NCBI GenBank assembly: GCA_950097015.1
Contig: CATNEN010000039.1
Location: 6,650,501 to 6,714,500 of the forward strand
Reading direction: 5' to 3'
From: Macrostomum hystrix
Lineage: Eukaryota; Platyhelminthes; Macrostomidae
Length of the DNA stretch: 64,000 nucleotides
A program made the position numbers and the translations under genes. This document shows positions 11,602 through 21,435 of this stretch, one piece after another. The notes beneath the pieces were generated by a model. It was not told where the DNA came from. It searched no databases and saw only the letters and a list, made by a program, of their open reading frames with translations. Position 1 is the first letter of the stretch; each line of letters begins with the position of its first letter.

Positions 11602-11740
11602 GTGACCGTACCCCGTTGCCACCACGGCGGGCCTTCACGACGACTCTCCGGCTGAGAATTTTGGATATTGCCAATACACCACCAGCTGGTACCAGCATTC
11701 CAACTGTCAGTAATTGTTCTCGAGCCCGAGGTATTGAAGC
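11602..11740 (-). pseudogene. Fragment of FReD exon plus upstream intron
   Basis: Resembles 15371-15490, the 5' part of the minus-strand FReD exon with its acceptor and upstream intron (GACCGTACC, GTTGCCACCACGGCG and GGATATTG blocks). The exon is cut short and has small changes. It directly abuts the 3' end of the SINE at 11598. Confidence 0.7.
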
Positions 11741-13179
11741 CTTGTGAAAGAAATCATTGTGAAAGAAAGAGTAGTGACAGATAAAGAGCTCAATGCTGGG
11801 TTGTGACATGCTAATAGTGACTTGCAAAATCGGCCCCGTTTAGGCCACCGTTTGATGTGCTGTGATTTATTAGTCTATGCTGCATATGCTGGCAACTGCT
11901 AGTAGACTAGCAGACTAGCTCGTTCGCGCTGCCTTTTTCTAAACAACATCTTGACTGCAAATTATCAATCGCAGTAAAGACGCCATTTCTGTACCTTCGT
12001 GATCCTGAATTCATGGATAGCTCCAAGTAGGCGGCCTGATCCGCGAGGCTCTTACCTAACAGAGAGGACACCGGGAGCATCCGCCAATCCCCAAAACTCT
12101 GCTAGAGCCTGGGTGTAGCGAGTGTCACTCACATCTGACCAGCGTCCGTTGTCGAAGGTTGGGGTGGACCCGGAGTCGACTCTAGGGTCATAGAGACAAC
12201 GAAGGCTAGGTGGTCTGCGCCTCTCTGATTTCCAGTGAGTGGGCGTTGATTACACCCTTGTTGGGCAGTGCGACCGTATCGTCACCTATTAAATTAATTG
12301 ATTTTATCTTTCTGATACTTATTCACAGCGGCTAAGTCACCCTCTTAGGACGCCAAGAAGAAACGCAGCGACCTGACATATTATCTCCTTAGACTGTTGC
12401 GTTTTTTCATAAGTTTATGTAACGTATCGCTTACGAGGGATATCTCCATAGACAGGTAAATCTCCTCAGCATTGTTGAGTCAGCCTTCCAGTGCAGGCAT
12501 TGTTAGGCTTGTCCACGTGAAATTGATAGACAGGAATGAGCTGTTTCTCCGATTGGTCGCAACCCTAGCCGTAGCCAGCCGTATCTGAAAAAACAGGTAG
12601 AAGGCCGGGGCTATGCCCAGTGCACGATTCAGCCAGAGGCCCTGGATGGATCACCAGCGCAGTAGCCCATTCTGTCCAGCTGCCCTAGTGTCAGTCTTGA
12701 ACACTCGGGATGTGTACCCATGGGTCAGCTGACGGGACAGTGTGGAGGGATTCCAGCGCCGGGAGGCGAAGGGCATTCCCTGCCATAACCTGAGTCGTCG
12801 TTCCTGTCCTGTTCCTTCGCGCTCTCGCTCATAGATCTGAGTCTACAGATGAACACAGCAGATAGTGAGTTATTTTCGTCCTTGGCTGTCAGTCCCCAGC
12901 TAAACAGCTACGTTACTCATACAGAGATCAGTGCAAAATCACATTCGGCAAAGACATGAAAGAAAGAACACAAAATACGAAGCTGTGGAGCCAGCAGCTG
13001 AGCTGCCTGATCAATCAGAAAGAGAGACTGCATTGTAGGCAGATCAAAGAGCCGAATAACTTTCATCCAGGACCCAGTGCTTGTTATTTAGCTTAAATTG
13101 ACTCCACTGTCGTAGCATGCTGGTTGCCAAGAGTCGCTGATCATCTTCCATAACGCTTCTAGCAATCGAGCGCATAGCA
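11741..13179. other. No gene recognised
   Basis: 1.4 kb without a convincing open frame, repeat array or family match. Parts read like decayed coding or transposon sequence, but I cannot assign them. Confidence 0.4.
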
Positions 13180-13913
13180 ATGTCCCAGCATCGCTTGCTG
13201 AAGAAGCTGACAGAGCTCACCTGCTGCCTGCTACTCCTGCTGCCGGCTCTGGTAATGACTGATAGGCAGAAATTGCTGCTCAAATACCTAGGCTGCTATG
13301 TTGACTGCGTTGATGGTGTGCCAGTGCTCGACGGCCTGAAAGGCTTAACGAGGCTCGGCAGATACACAAAGCTTGAGTCGAATGTCAACGATATCATGGG
13401 CCTAATGAGCTGGCAGTATTGTGCGTCAATTTGCTCAATCGGCGGCTTCCCCTACATGGGGCTGCAGGCCGGGACCGGCTGCTATGCGGCTTCCCCTACA
13501 TGGGGCTGCAGGCCGGGACCGGCTGCTACTGCGGCTTCCCCTACATGGGGCTGCAGGCCGGGACCGGCTGCTACTGCGGCTTCCCCTACATGGGGCTGCA
13601 GGCCGGGACCGGCTGCTACTGCGGCTTCCCCTACATGGGGCTGCAGGCCGGGACCGGCTGCTACTGCGGCTTCCCCTACATGGGGCTGCAGGCCGGGACC
13701 GGCTGCTACTGCGGCTTCCCCTACATGGGGCTGCAGGCCGGGACCGGCTGCTACTGCGGCTTCCCCTACATGGGGCTGGCAGCCAGCAACTTCTTTAAGT
13801 GCGTGTTATCGTGCGCCTCGGGCTGCCTGGCAATAATTTACAGCTCGCTGAGCGGCGACTGCTACCTGCTGAAGTTTCCGCTGATTCCCAACGACCTGGT
13901 TGGCGTCCTCTGA
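13180..13913 (+). CDS. WSC-domain-like secreted protein with frameshift in a coding repeat
   Basis: The ATG at 13180 begins a protein with an N-terminal hydrophobic signal (CCLLLLLPALVM), then KYLGCYVDC and QYCASIC. Next comes a GFPYMGLQAGTGCYCG motif, the Cys-rich pattern of WSC carbohydrate-binding domains. That motif is repeated by a 45-bp coding array, and the frame ends with CVLSCASGC and DCYLLKF before a stop at 13911-13913. The start frame and the end frame differ: the first repeat unit reads GCTATGCGG where all others read GCTACTGCGG, a one-base loss near 13484. As written the start frame instead runs into an ASPTWGC repeat and stops at 13836. It may be a true frameshift, a slippage polymorphism or an assembly error. 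Function (surface or secreted glycan binding) is inferred from the fold family. A downstream AATAAA occurs at 14350. Confidence 0.6.
13441..13785 (+). repeat. 45-bp coding tandem repeat, 7 full units plus a partial one
   Basis: Units of exactly 45 bp encode CGFPYMGLQAGTGCY. Apart from one missing base in the first unit they are identical, which points to very recent expansion or homogenisation. Confidence 0.95.
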
Positions 13914-14377
13914 GACTTCTGGACGCTGATGCGACGCGGAATGGACACGAAGACGTCTGAACTTGTTGCCACAATACAACATTGCATTATAGTGATTTGA
14001 GTCAGTTGGCAATACTTTAATTCACAGTAAAAACCAGAAGGACCATGCACTTCTAAAAACCATTTTGCGACGCTTAACTACGAGATTACTCTCGTATTAT
14101 TCTCGAGATTACTCTTGTAACTCGTATTACTCTCCGCAGTGAAAAAAAGGATATTCGGGAAAAAATATGAAAAAATAGAAGAAAGCGGTCAATGGCGTTT
14201 GTGCTGCGCCAAATCTTATTCAGCAACTCCCGTTTCAGCATCTCATGTCTCGACTTTGTTGCCTTGTGTATTTTCTTCTGTCATGTTTTTCATAAAGTTG
14301 ACGCTGCTCAAATGTTCTATTCAGAAAATCGTCATGACATGCTATGCAAATAAAGTTACATGGGATTCTTCTGAGAG

Positions 14378-15787
14378 TCATTGGAATATTAGCGATAGCC
14401 GTGTGGCCCTCAGTGACACCCAGCTGAAGTTGTGAAACCAACTCATCCAATAGGGCTTTATAATCTCCCCAGGTGGATATAGTCCGTTGGGATTTGAAGT
14501 TGCGCAGAAGTTGAACCACCAGCCGCTACCGCCGTGGTACATTGTGGAACATGAGGCGGAAAACAGGTCGTTGTCACGGTCCTTGGTGGAGAACATCATT
14601 CCGTTGTGATTGCGGAGACGATCGTATGGAAAGTTCGAGCGCGCTATATTTAGCGCCGCCACCGTCATTGTGTAATTCGTGCTGGCATTCTGGACAAGAA
14701 AGTTGGGGTACTCCTGCTGCAACTTGACACTGGACCAGGGGATCAGTTGTGCCAGCAGAGTGACGCCGGTAGAGAAAGCTGCGCTGATCTGGTGAATCGC
14801 TTGCAATCCTGAGGTTTGAAACAAAGAGCTCAACTGCTTTTGCTGTTTACTTTTTTAGTTTATCCTACGAGACTTTAGATGGCACCGTGTGCTGGTCACA
14901 AACTGGGTTTGAGACTGCTTGCAGCACCGCCAATCAACTGTGAGATTCAGGGCACCTAGTCCAAAACTTTCCTATTTCGAAACCTTCGAACTTTCGAATT
15001 GATGCGTATTAAGAACGAACGTATACACGGCTGCGCTATTCGATAAATGCAGTATTTAAATTACCGACAATAAGGCCCAAAAAAACCAATAAGCCATTTA
15101 AAATAGCCCGAAAGCAGCTCGAAAATGACTCGAAATTGAGGCTCGATTGTAGCTAAATACTTCAAACTAGATTCAAGCTAGGCTTACCCTAGCTTGCTAG
15201 GCTTACTGTCATGGGATAAAAATCATCTGGACTGAAATTTTCACTCGACCATTCTGACATAAAGAAAACGCACCAATCCAGAAGTTGACTTGATCGCCAA
15301 AGCCGGTCTCGTAGGCTCCCCAGTCCTGCTGGAAGCTGGAGTTGCTCACCCGCTGCTGGATGGGGCAGAACAGGCGACCGTACCGCGTTGCCACCACGGC
15401 GCGCTTGCACGACGACTCCGCTGCTGTGAATTTCGGATATTGTTCAATACACCTGCATTTCTACTGTCAATAGGGGCTCTCGAGCATTGCAGCTAGTGCT
15501 TATGATTACCATCAGTCAAGATTAACTATCAATTCGTATCTCACCTGCCCGGCTTCTCAGGCCATTGTTAAAAACCGTTGAGCCAAAGAATTCGGTGAGA
15601 CCTCCCGGCTCCTCGTTGGACGTGTGGCACTCGGACGTGGCCGAGGAGAATCCGAAGGTCAGACAGTCGCTGCGTCCGCTGCACAGAGCCGCGCAATGAA
15701 GCCTTCCTCTGGCAGTCAGCCTGCTCACTGAGGCGAACTCAACGACTTGGTGAGGCGAGCTGCGCTCAGATTGAAACTGGCGAATAA
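14378..15787 (-). CDS. PAN/apple plus fibrinogen-domain protein
   Basis: Three exons on the minus strand join in consistent phase: 15787-15545 (acceptor after a TACTAAC branch-like site and a T-run; donor GTGAGA), 15423-15274 (acceptor ATTCACAG; donor GTGCGT) and 14808-14378 (acceptor AAACCTCAG). The first exon encodes a PAN/apple-like segment (HCAALCSGRSDCLTFGF). The second encodes the start of the fibrinogen domain through VNFWIG. The third holds the rest, with the calcium-loop DRDND, YHGGSGWWFNFC and the stop at 14378. The architecture matches invertebrate secreted FReD lectins. The exon with the signal peptide upstream of 15787 was not found. The junction WIG-LQ is the same as in the gene at 1-1384, so the two are paralogues in opposite orientation. 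Confidence 0.85.
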
Positions 15788-15878
15788 CTAAGAAAAAAAC
15801 GAAACAAAAAGCTTTCTTTTGTAGCGTTAGTACACATTCAACGATGCTTGAAATGTAGAGCATCCTCGAATGTAACAT

Positions 15879-16462
15879 GAAATGGAAAACTGTGTGTGAA
15901 TTTACTTTTGACTCGTGGCCTCCGAGTTTTGCTATAGCATTTTGCTATGCTATTTCTTCATTCTATGCAAAGCAGTACAGTTATCTCATACATTTTCTTG
16001 TTGCAGAAAGCTTTGCCTTCGAAGTAGAATTACACAAACAAGCTTTCATGCAGTTTCAAGAGCAGATTCAAGGAGGAGATTGTGAAGGGCTTGGATAAAT
16101 CTTTCCGCCATCTAAGAACAATGTTTGCCTCAGTGGATTTTAAGAGAGCGATACGACGAAGCTGATAAGCAACAATTTAAGTGTATTTTGTAAGCGATGG
16201 TGACCATCAATCATTTTTTCCGTGACCCACAAGAGCTTTATAGGACAAACTCGTCAGTTTTGCAACATCGAGTGGTCCTGAAACGGGTCAAGGGTGTCAA
16301 TTTGACACCACAATGTCCATCATACCAGATGCGCGTTGCATGAAGGCCTACAGGTAATTATTGCTCCAAAGGTCGCGAGCTCGATTCTGCAGCGTGTTCA
16401 GGCTCATTTGCGGATTGAAGGCTGAGGGCTTGTCTTGCAGTTCATTCATATATATGTGTATG
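15879..16462. other. Intergenic, probable 5' side of the PAN-FReD gene
   Basis: No convincing exon was recognised; the missing signal-peptide exon of the minus-strand lectin could lie here. A short tRNA-like fragment (GAGCTCGATTCTGC) occurs near 16378. Confidence 0.35.
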
Positions 16463-16577
16463 CTTGCCTCTGGCACAAAGGTCCCTGAGCTCGATTCCGC
16501 GGCGAGGCCACATTTATTTAGGGGCACAGCCGCGGAGAGACAGCTGGGGTGGCTTGACTTGCTATTTACGTCCTTAA
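16463..16577 (+). mobile_element. SINE family 1, left part of an interrupted copy
   Basis: Contains the family region from the anticodon-arm equivalent through box B (GAGCTCGATTCCGCGG) to TTACGTCCTTAA. It continues at 17413 after a foldback element, so the two pieces form one SINE. Confidence 0.8.
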
Positions 16578-17416
16578 CAGTAGAAAGACCACAGGATATT
16601 TCAAATACCCACATTGTACTTTTTTTCTGTATCTCCAAAAATATTTAACCAGTCGCCATGAAAATCCAGAACACGGGCTAAAATTTTCCGCTCTTCCACT
16701 CAGGAATTTTATAACTCCAGAGTCACAAAACATCAGCATTGTCGAGATATTCAAGGATTCTCGTCGAGGTGTCTGGTGGCTGAAATCCCAAATATAGGCA
16801 TAATTTTTCGACACCATATTCATCATATCATTTTCAGGGACTACTCAATAAATGAGTATTTAGTAGTCCAGCTGATCATTTCAAGCGTGTCAACTCCACA
16901 AACAGTGTCGATCATTCGCAGGGACCAATGCTCCCAGCATCCCAGTCACCAGGATCCCCTTCATCACCGTATGGAGCATCAGCGTGCAGAAAAGGATCCT
17001 TCAATTTCAGCTTCGGGAACGCAGTCGCCTTTGAGATTCTGATCGGGTGCTTTTTTGAAGGTCCTGAAGGTCGCCGCTGATGCTCCAGACGGCGATGAAG
17101 GGGATCCTGGTGACTAGGATGCTGAGAAAAAAGGTCCCTACGACAGAAGGACTCAGCTTATTGAACCAAACGGATTCGCCTTGGGAGGTTTATAAAGAAC
17201 AATGTCAGATTTCCTTGTCACCAGGGTCTTCGACTATAATCGCTGAATATCTCGACGATGATGACTCGGACGGCTGTGAAAGTTAGTTCAACGTTAAGGG
17301 TGGAAATTTTAATGCAGATGGTGGACTTTGACAAAAATCGGTCATTCAGTTTTGGAGCTATCGTGTAACACCCCGTGGTCTTTCCCCAGGGGGGGACAGC
17401 GTCTTTCTACTTTTAA
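16574..17416. mobile_element. TTAA-flanked foldback MITE nested in a SINE
   Basis: TTAA sits at both edges (16574-16577 and 17413-17416), and rejoining the flanks rebuilds the SINE sequence CCTTGAGGG with one substitution. The ends are inverted repeats (AGTAGAAAGAC on both). Further imperfect inverted blocks occur inside: CGTCGAGATATTC near 16746 against 17245, and 16935-16984 against 17074-17124 (about 47 of 50 positions). No transposase frame is present, so it is non-autonomous. TTAA targeting suggests piggyBac-type mobilisation, which is inference. A related copy is at 49999-50492 and a fragment at 36745-36797. Confidence 0.8.
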
Positions 17417-17656
17417 GGGGCCAATCTCCAATGTACAGTGAGAGCGTACACTGCCTGAGAAAGTCAGGGCAGATTTACACACATCATGCGAGTACAGTAT
17501 CATACAGTATTTTTGTGCGCATGTGTTCAGGAGTCAGGAGTCAGCGAAATGGGCAGAATTGCCTCCTCGCTGGTTGTGGGTCTATAGATTTGCCAAATGA
17601 TGTGCCATTGCCCACAGCCATCCTGAAAATATTAAATATTATCATATTATTATTAG
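17413..17656 (+). mobile_element. SINE family 1, right part of the interrupted copy
   Basis: Begins TTAAGGGGCCAATCTCC where the left part stopped. It runs through GTCAGGGCAGATTTACAC and AGCGAAATGGGCAGAATTGC to an AT-rich ATTATTATTA tail. Confidence 0.82.
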
Positions 17657-17766
17657 GGATCAGAGGAATGTGCTAAAATTGCCTGAGCCTCGCAGGCTGT
17701 GGTCCAAAATGATGCCCAGCAACACACTCCCCTGAAATCGTTAAAACTAGTTAAAACACAGGCACA

Positions 17767-18132
17767 GGGGTCGGTGGCAGAGCGGTTAACGCGTTTGCCA
17801 CTCGCACCACAGTCCCTAAGTTCGATTCCACGGCGAGGCCACATTTATTTGGGGCGCAGCCGCGGAGAGAAGGCTTGGGGGCTTGTCGTGCAATTTACGC
17901 CCTTGAGGGCCAACCTCCAAGGCACAGTTCGAGTGTACACTGCCTGACGATGAGAAAGTCAGGGCAGATGTACACACCTGTGTGAGCGTATGCCTGCGTA
18001 CGGTATCTGTGTGCGTGTGTGCTCAGGAGTCAGCGAAATGGGCAGAATTGCCTCCTCGCTGGCTGCGGGTCTAGTGTCACCAAACTATGTGTCATTGCCC
18101 GCAGCCCTCCTGCAATTATTATTATTATTATT
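17767..18132 (+). mobile_element. Full-length tRNA-derived SINE with 9-bp target duplication
   Basis: The best preserved copy. Box A is TGGCAGAGCGGTTAACGCG, box B is AAGTTCGATTCC, the body is about 250 bp and the tail is ATT repeats. Flanking direct repeats ACAGGCACA at 17758-17766 and 18133-18141 mark the insertion. This gives the family length (366 bp) and shows mobility by target-primed insertion, presumably using a LINE that is not in this window. Confidence 0.93.
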
Positions 18133-18477
18133 ACAGGCACAATAAGGCACAGTTTCTCGCTCTGGAGTTTCAAATTATTTCATTGCTTAGCTTGGTCAAC
18201 AACAAGAACGGAACCTGCAGGTAGAAACACACCGCTAACAATGGTGATAGACAGGAGCAAAATATGCTATCCCGTTGTCCTAGCAACGCTTCACTTGACG
18301 ACAACAACTGCAAATTACTCGTAATGCGAGACGACTGAAACAGGACTGATGGAATAGCCTGAGACTTTATCACGACTTTTGGAACTATTTCCATTGACAC
18401 ATTGGCACCATACCACGTAGTCTGAGATTATCTTTATTAGTTTTCCATCTTTGAGGTAGCTTGCTCATGCGAATCAA

Positions 18478-18640
18478 GTCAGACCGTTCAGTCCATGGAC
18501 TGGGAAGACGCCACAACAACCCTCAATTACCCCAGCTGATGCTGTTACCGTGAGTCGTGAGTTAAGTCGTGAGTTTAAGTCGTAAGTTCGACGCCCTAAC
18601 CACCTGGTCCTTAGGGACAAACAGACTTGGGAACCTCTGC
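18478..18640 (-). mobile_element. SINE family 2, tRNA-derived, minus orientation
   Basis: Read on the minus strand, it has a tRNA-like box A (CAGGTGGTTAGGGCGTCG) followed by CAGCTGGGGTAATTGAGGG and the palindrome CAGTCCATGGACTG. The same order of blocks occurs at 20080-20205 and 25800-25995. Confidence 0.65.
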
Positions 18641-19069
18641 CAGCTCAGCTAGCATTCCTAAAAAATTCAAGCACAAGCAAGCACAGCGGAAACATGAATC
18701 TACCAGACTGAGGCGGCGTGTTTCACCCCAGTCTGAGCAGGTGCTGGTTCGAGCACTCACCGGTAGCTGATTCGCCTGCAGCGAGCAGAGCTGAAGCAAT
18801 TAAGCAGAGCAGAAAACTTTTTGACGGATAGGACATTGTAACTTTAACAGTTGAAATCAGTCTGATTATTCCTGACTATTGTATCTGTGACGGGTCCTAA
18901 TGAATTCTAGAAGTAGGAAAGGTAGGATAGCCAGCCGCAGAGCTCAAACCAATAGTAAATCAGGAGGGCAGGCAGATAAACGGCAGGGTGGCATCTGATT
19001 GGCTGAATTCGCTTCCACTGCAGTTTGTTGAGGCGTTTCTAACTTTAAACATGCCACACTTCATCTATC

Positions 19070-19145
19070 CGTGTAATGGTAGCTGATGCTACAGACCACT
19101 GGTTAGATCTACTGACCAAGAGGTCACAAGTTCGAAACTTTGCCG
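19070..19145 (+). repeat. Degenerate tRNA-like SINE head
   Basis: ACTGGTTAGATCTAC (box-A-like) and CACAAGTTCGAAAC (box-B-like) are about 30 bases apart, just left of a 19-bp array. It is not a functional tRNA because no cloverleaf closes. Confidence 0.4.
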
Positions 19146-19159
19146 ACTGGCTTATATCA

Positions 19160-19645
19160 TGTAGTATAAATTTAGTGATGTGGAACGAATTTTGGTGATG
19201 TGATACCAATTTAGTGATGTTGTTCCAATTTGGTGATGTGGTACTAATTTGGTGGTTTGGTACCAATTTTGGTGATGTGGTACCAATGTGTTGATGTGGT
19301 ACCAATTTGTTGATGTGGTACCAATTTGGTGATGTTCCAATTTGGTGATGTGGTACCAATGTGTTGATGTGGTACCAATTTAGTAATGTGATACCAAATT
19401 ATTAATGTGGTACCAATTTAGTAATGTGGTACCAATTTAGTAATGTGGTACCAATTTAGTAATGTTGTTCCGATTTGGTGATGTGGTACCAATTTAGTGA
19501 TGTGATACCAATTTGGTGATGTGATATCAATTTGGTAATGTTGTTCCAATTTGGTGATGTGGTACCAATTTATAGTGATGTGGTACCAATTTATAGTGAT
19601 GTGGTACCAATTTAGTAATGCGGTGCCAGTTTAGTAATGGTGTGC
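19160..19645. repeat. 19-bp minisatellite, GTGATGTGGTACCAATTT
   Basis: About 25 units of TTGGTGATGTGGTACCAAT and variants (AGTAATG, TGTTCC, TGATACC). Each unit contains a GGTACC palindrome. The flanks 18645-19060 and 19646-20080 hold no gene that I recognise. Confidence 0.93.
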
Positions 19646-20079
19646 CAAAAGTAGCAAGAGCGTCTGACAACACGATCACAATTTTGAAAAAAATCAAACG
19701 ATTTATTTTGGAAAAAAATCAAAATCGGGCAGCTGTTGAATCGATTCTAAGAAACAAAGAAAAATAACTAGAAAAGTGCAGCTGCTAAAATGTAAAAAAA
19801 CGAAAAAATCACGCTGTTTAAAATCTTAAGAGTAAACTGCCTACTGTGGAACCGACAGAACTCAAAAGTAATTGAAAAAATCTGCTTGTTTACGAACAGG
19901 CCAGCTAGTGCGAGAAATCCTATGATGATAGGTCCAGATTCGCCGAAATCCCAATAGAATGAAAACTGCCGAAATAATATTTTAATTTCATGTCTAAATT
20001 TGTCTAGAGTTTTTTACGATCGAACTCTCGACTCATTCGCAATTTATGTCCAACATCGCATTGCTTCGCTTCACCCAGC

Positions 20080-20205
20080 TAGTAAATGGGTACCAGCATT
20101 AGCTGGGGTAATTAAGCTTGGGTGTGGTGTCCGCCCCCCAGTCCATGGACTGAACAGCTGTACGCAGCCTTCAGATGTGCCGCAGCTGTCAGGTGTATTC
20201 AATGA
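20080..20205 (+). mobile_element. SINE family 2, partial, plus orientation
   Basis: Blocks in order: TAGCTGGGGTAATTAAG, GTGTCCGCCCCCCAGTC, the palindrome CAGTCCATGGACTG, then TACGCAGCCTTCAGATGTG and GCAGCTGTCAG. This matches the inverted copies at 18478 and 25800. Confidence 0.6.
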
Positions 20206-20749
20206 TTACGAACTACTAAAGCAGCTAGTTCACTGAAATAGGTGTGTGGAAACAAAAGTCGAGATTCCGTTAAGATTTCGTTAAGTCGAGATTCGGGTTT
20301 CGGCAATTTGGATTTTCTTAACAGGGAAAAATTAATTTGTTCAGCTGCATCGAAGGCATGAAATAGCCAATAGCAAAATATTTCGCACTTCTCCAAAATA
20401 TTCCTCAAAGGGCAGCAAAGCAATTGCGACCTGGAAGACCTTGGCTGGAGTAAATTCAGTAAACAAGAAGCACCACTACGGTTTAGGCAAAGGATAATAC
20501 GAGTCAATAGCTCTGAATAGACATTGGTGTGAAGATTTATGAGTAGTAAAAAGGTTAGCTTAGCACTATACTGCGTAGCAAATGATAGACATGATGTGAG
20601 AAACATCGACTGTGTTGGCAAGTGAGACAAAGTGTTTAGATTGTTTACGGCAGTTGAAATAAGAAAAAGAGATGAAAAATGACACACTTGCTAGATTTAG
20701 TGATGCTTTAAAAAAGAAGAGAAGGCTAACTATCGAAGCTAGATACTAG

Positions 20750-20985
20750 AGCCAACAAAGACGGATAAATGAGAGGTTTTGGGATGTGGGAGCGAGATAG
20801 CTCGAGAAATGAGGGGTTGTGGGAGTCAGGGGAGTGAGGTGGCTGGAGAGGGGTTGTGGGGGTCAGGGAGTGAGGTGGCTCGAGAAATGAGGGGTTGTGG
20901 GGTTCAGGGAGTGAGGTGGCTGAAGAAATGAGGCGTTGTGGGGGTCGGGATAGAGAGCCGGCTGGAAAAATGAGGGGTTGGTTTT
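20750..20985. repeat. Short imperfect tandem repeat, GAGGGGTTGTGGG
   Basis: About five G-rich units of roughly 40 bp with GAAATGAGGGGTTGTGGG, GTCAGGGAGTGAGG and TGGCTCGAG. No coding role is seen. The interval 20206-20749 has no recognised gene. Confidence 0.7.
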
Positions 20986-21435
20986 CAAACGGGAACCGCA
21001 TTAGATATAGATTAGATAAAATATCTAAGCATGCGTTGAAAAAGTATTTTTGTGAAGCCAAAGCTTTTGAATGAATTTCAGTAATGTCATCACAGCATAC
21101 TTGAAGTTTACTAGCACAAACTGTGCTTTGTTAATTTTCAATCTAAAAACCCGAAATAGCGCAATGCAAAAAAATACTCCGAAAATATTATTGCTGCAAA
21201 AAGATGCAAAGTAAGCTGTTAGCTCTGCAGTCCAATGGAAGCAGTCTAGGCATCGCACTCGGAATTTGCGGCCTCCATTCTATGGTTGACCCTCTTTCTG
21301 GGCTGCGGTACCGGGCTCTCATTGGCTGTAAGGTTTTTTTAATACCGAAGAATGAACAGAGAAGCTACTGCAAGTATGCGATTAGTATATCTTGCAGTAG
21401 AGATTATAGAGGTAATATGTGGACAGAAAACTCAC

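Noticed and set aside
12051-12160. Possible lectin-like exon on the minus strand (GRWSD motif)
   Set aside because: Too short, no domain support, and frames close quickly; left as unassigned sequence.
17767-18132. Functional tRNA gene at the SINE head
   Set aside because: Boxes A and B are present, but arms do not pair into a full cloverleaf, and the sequence continues into a repeated body with an ATT tail and target duplications.
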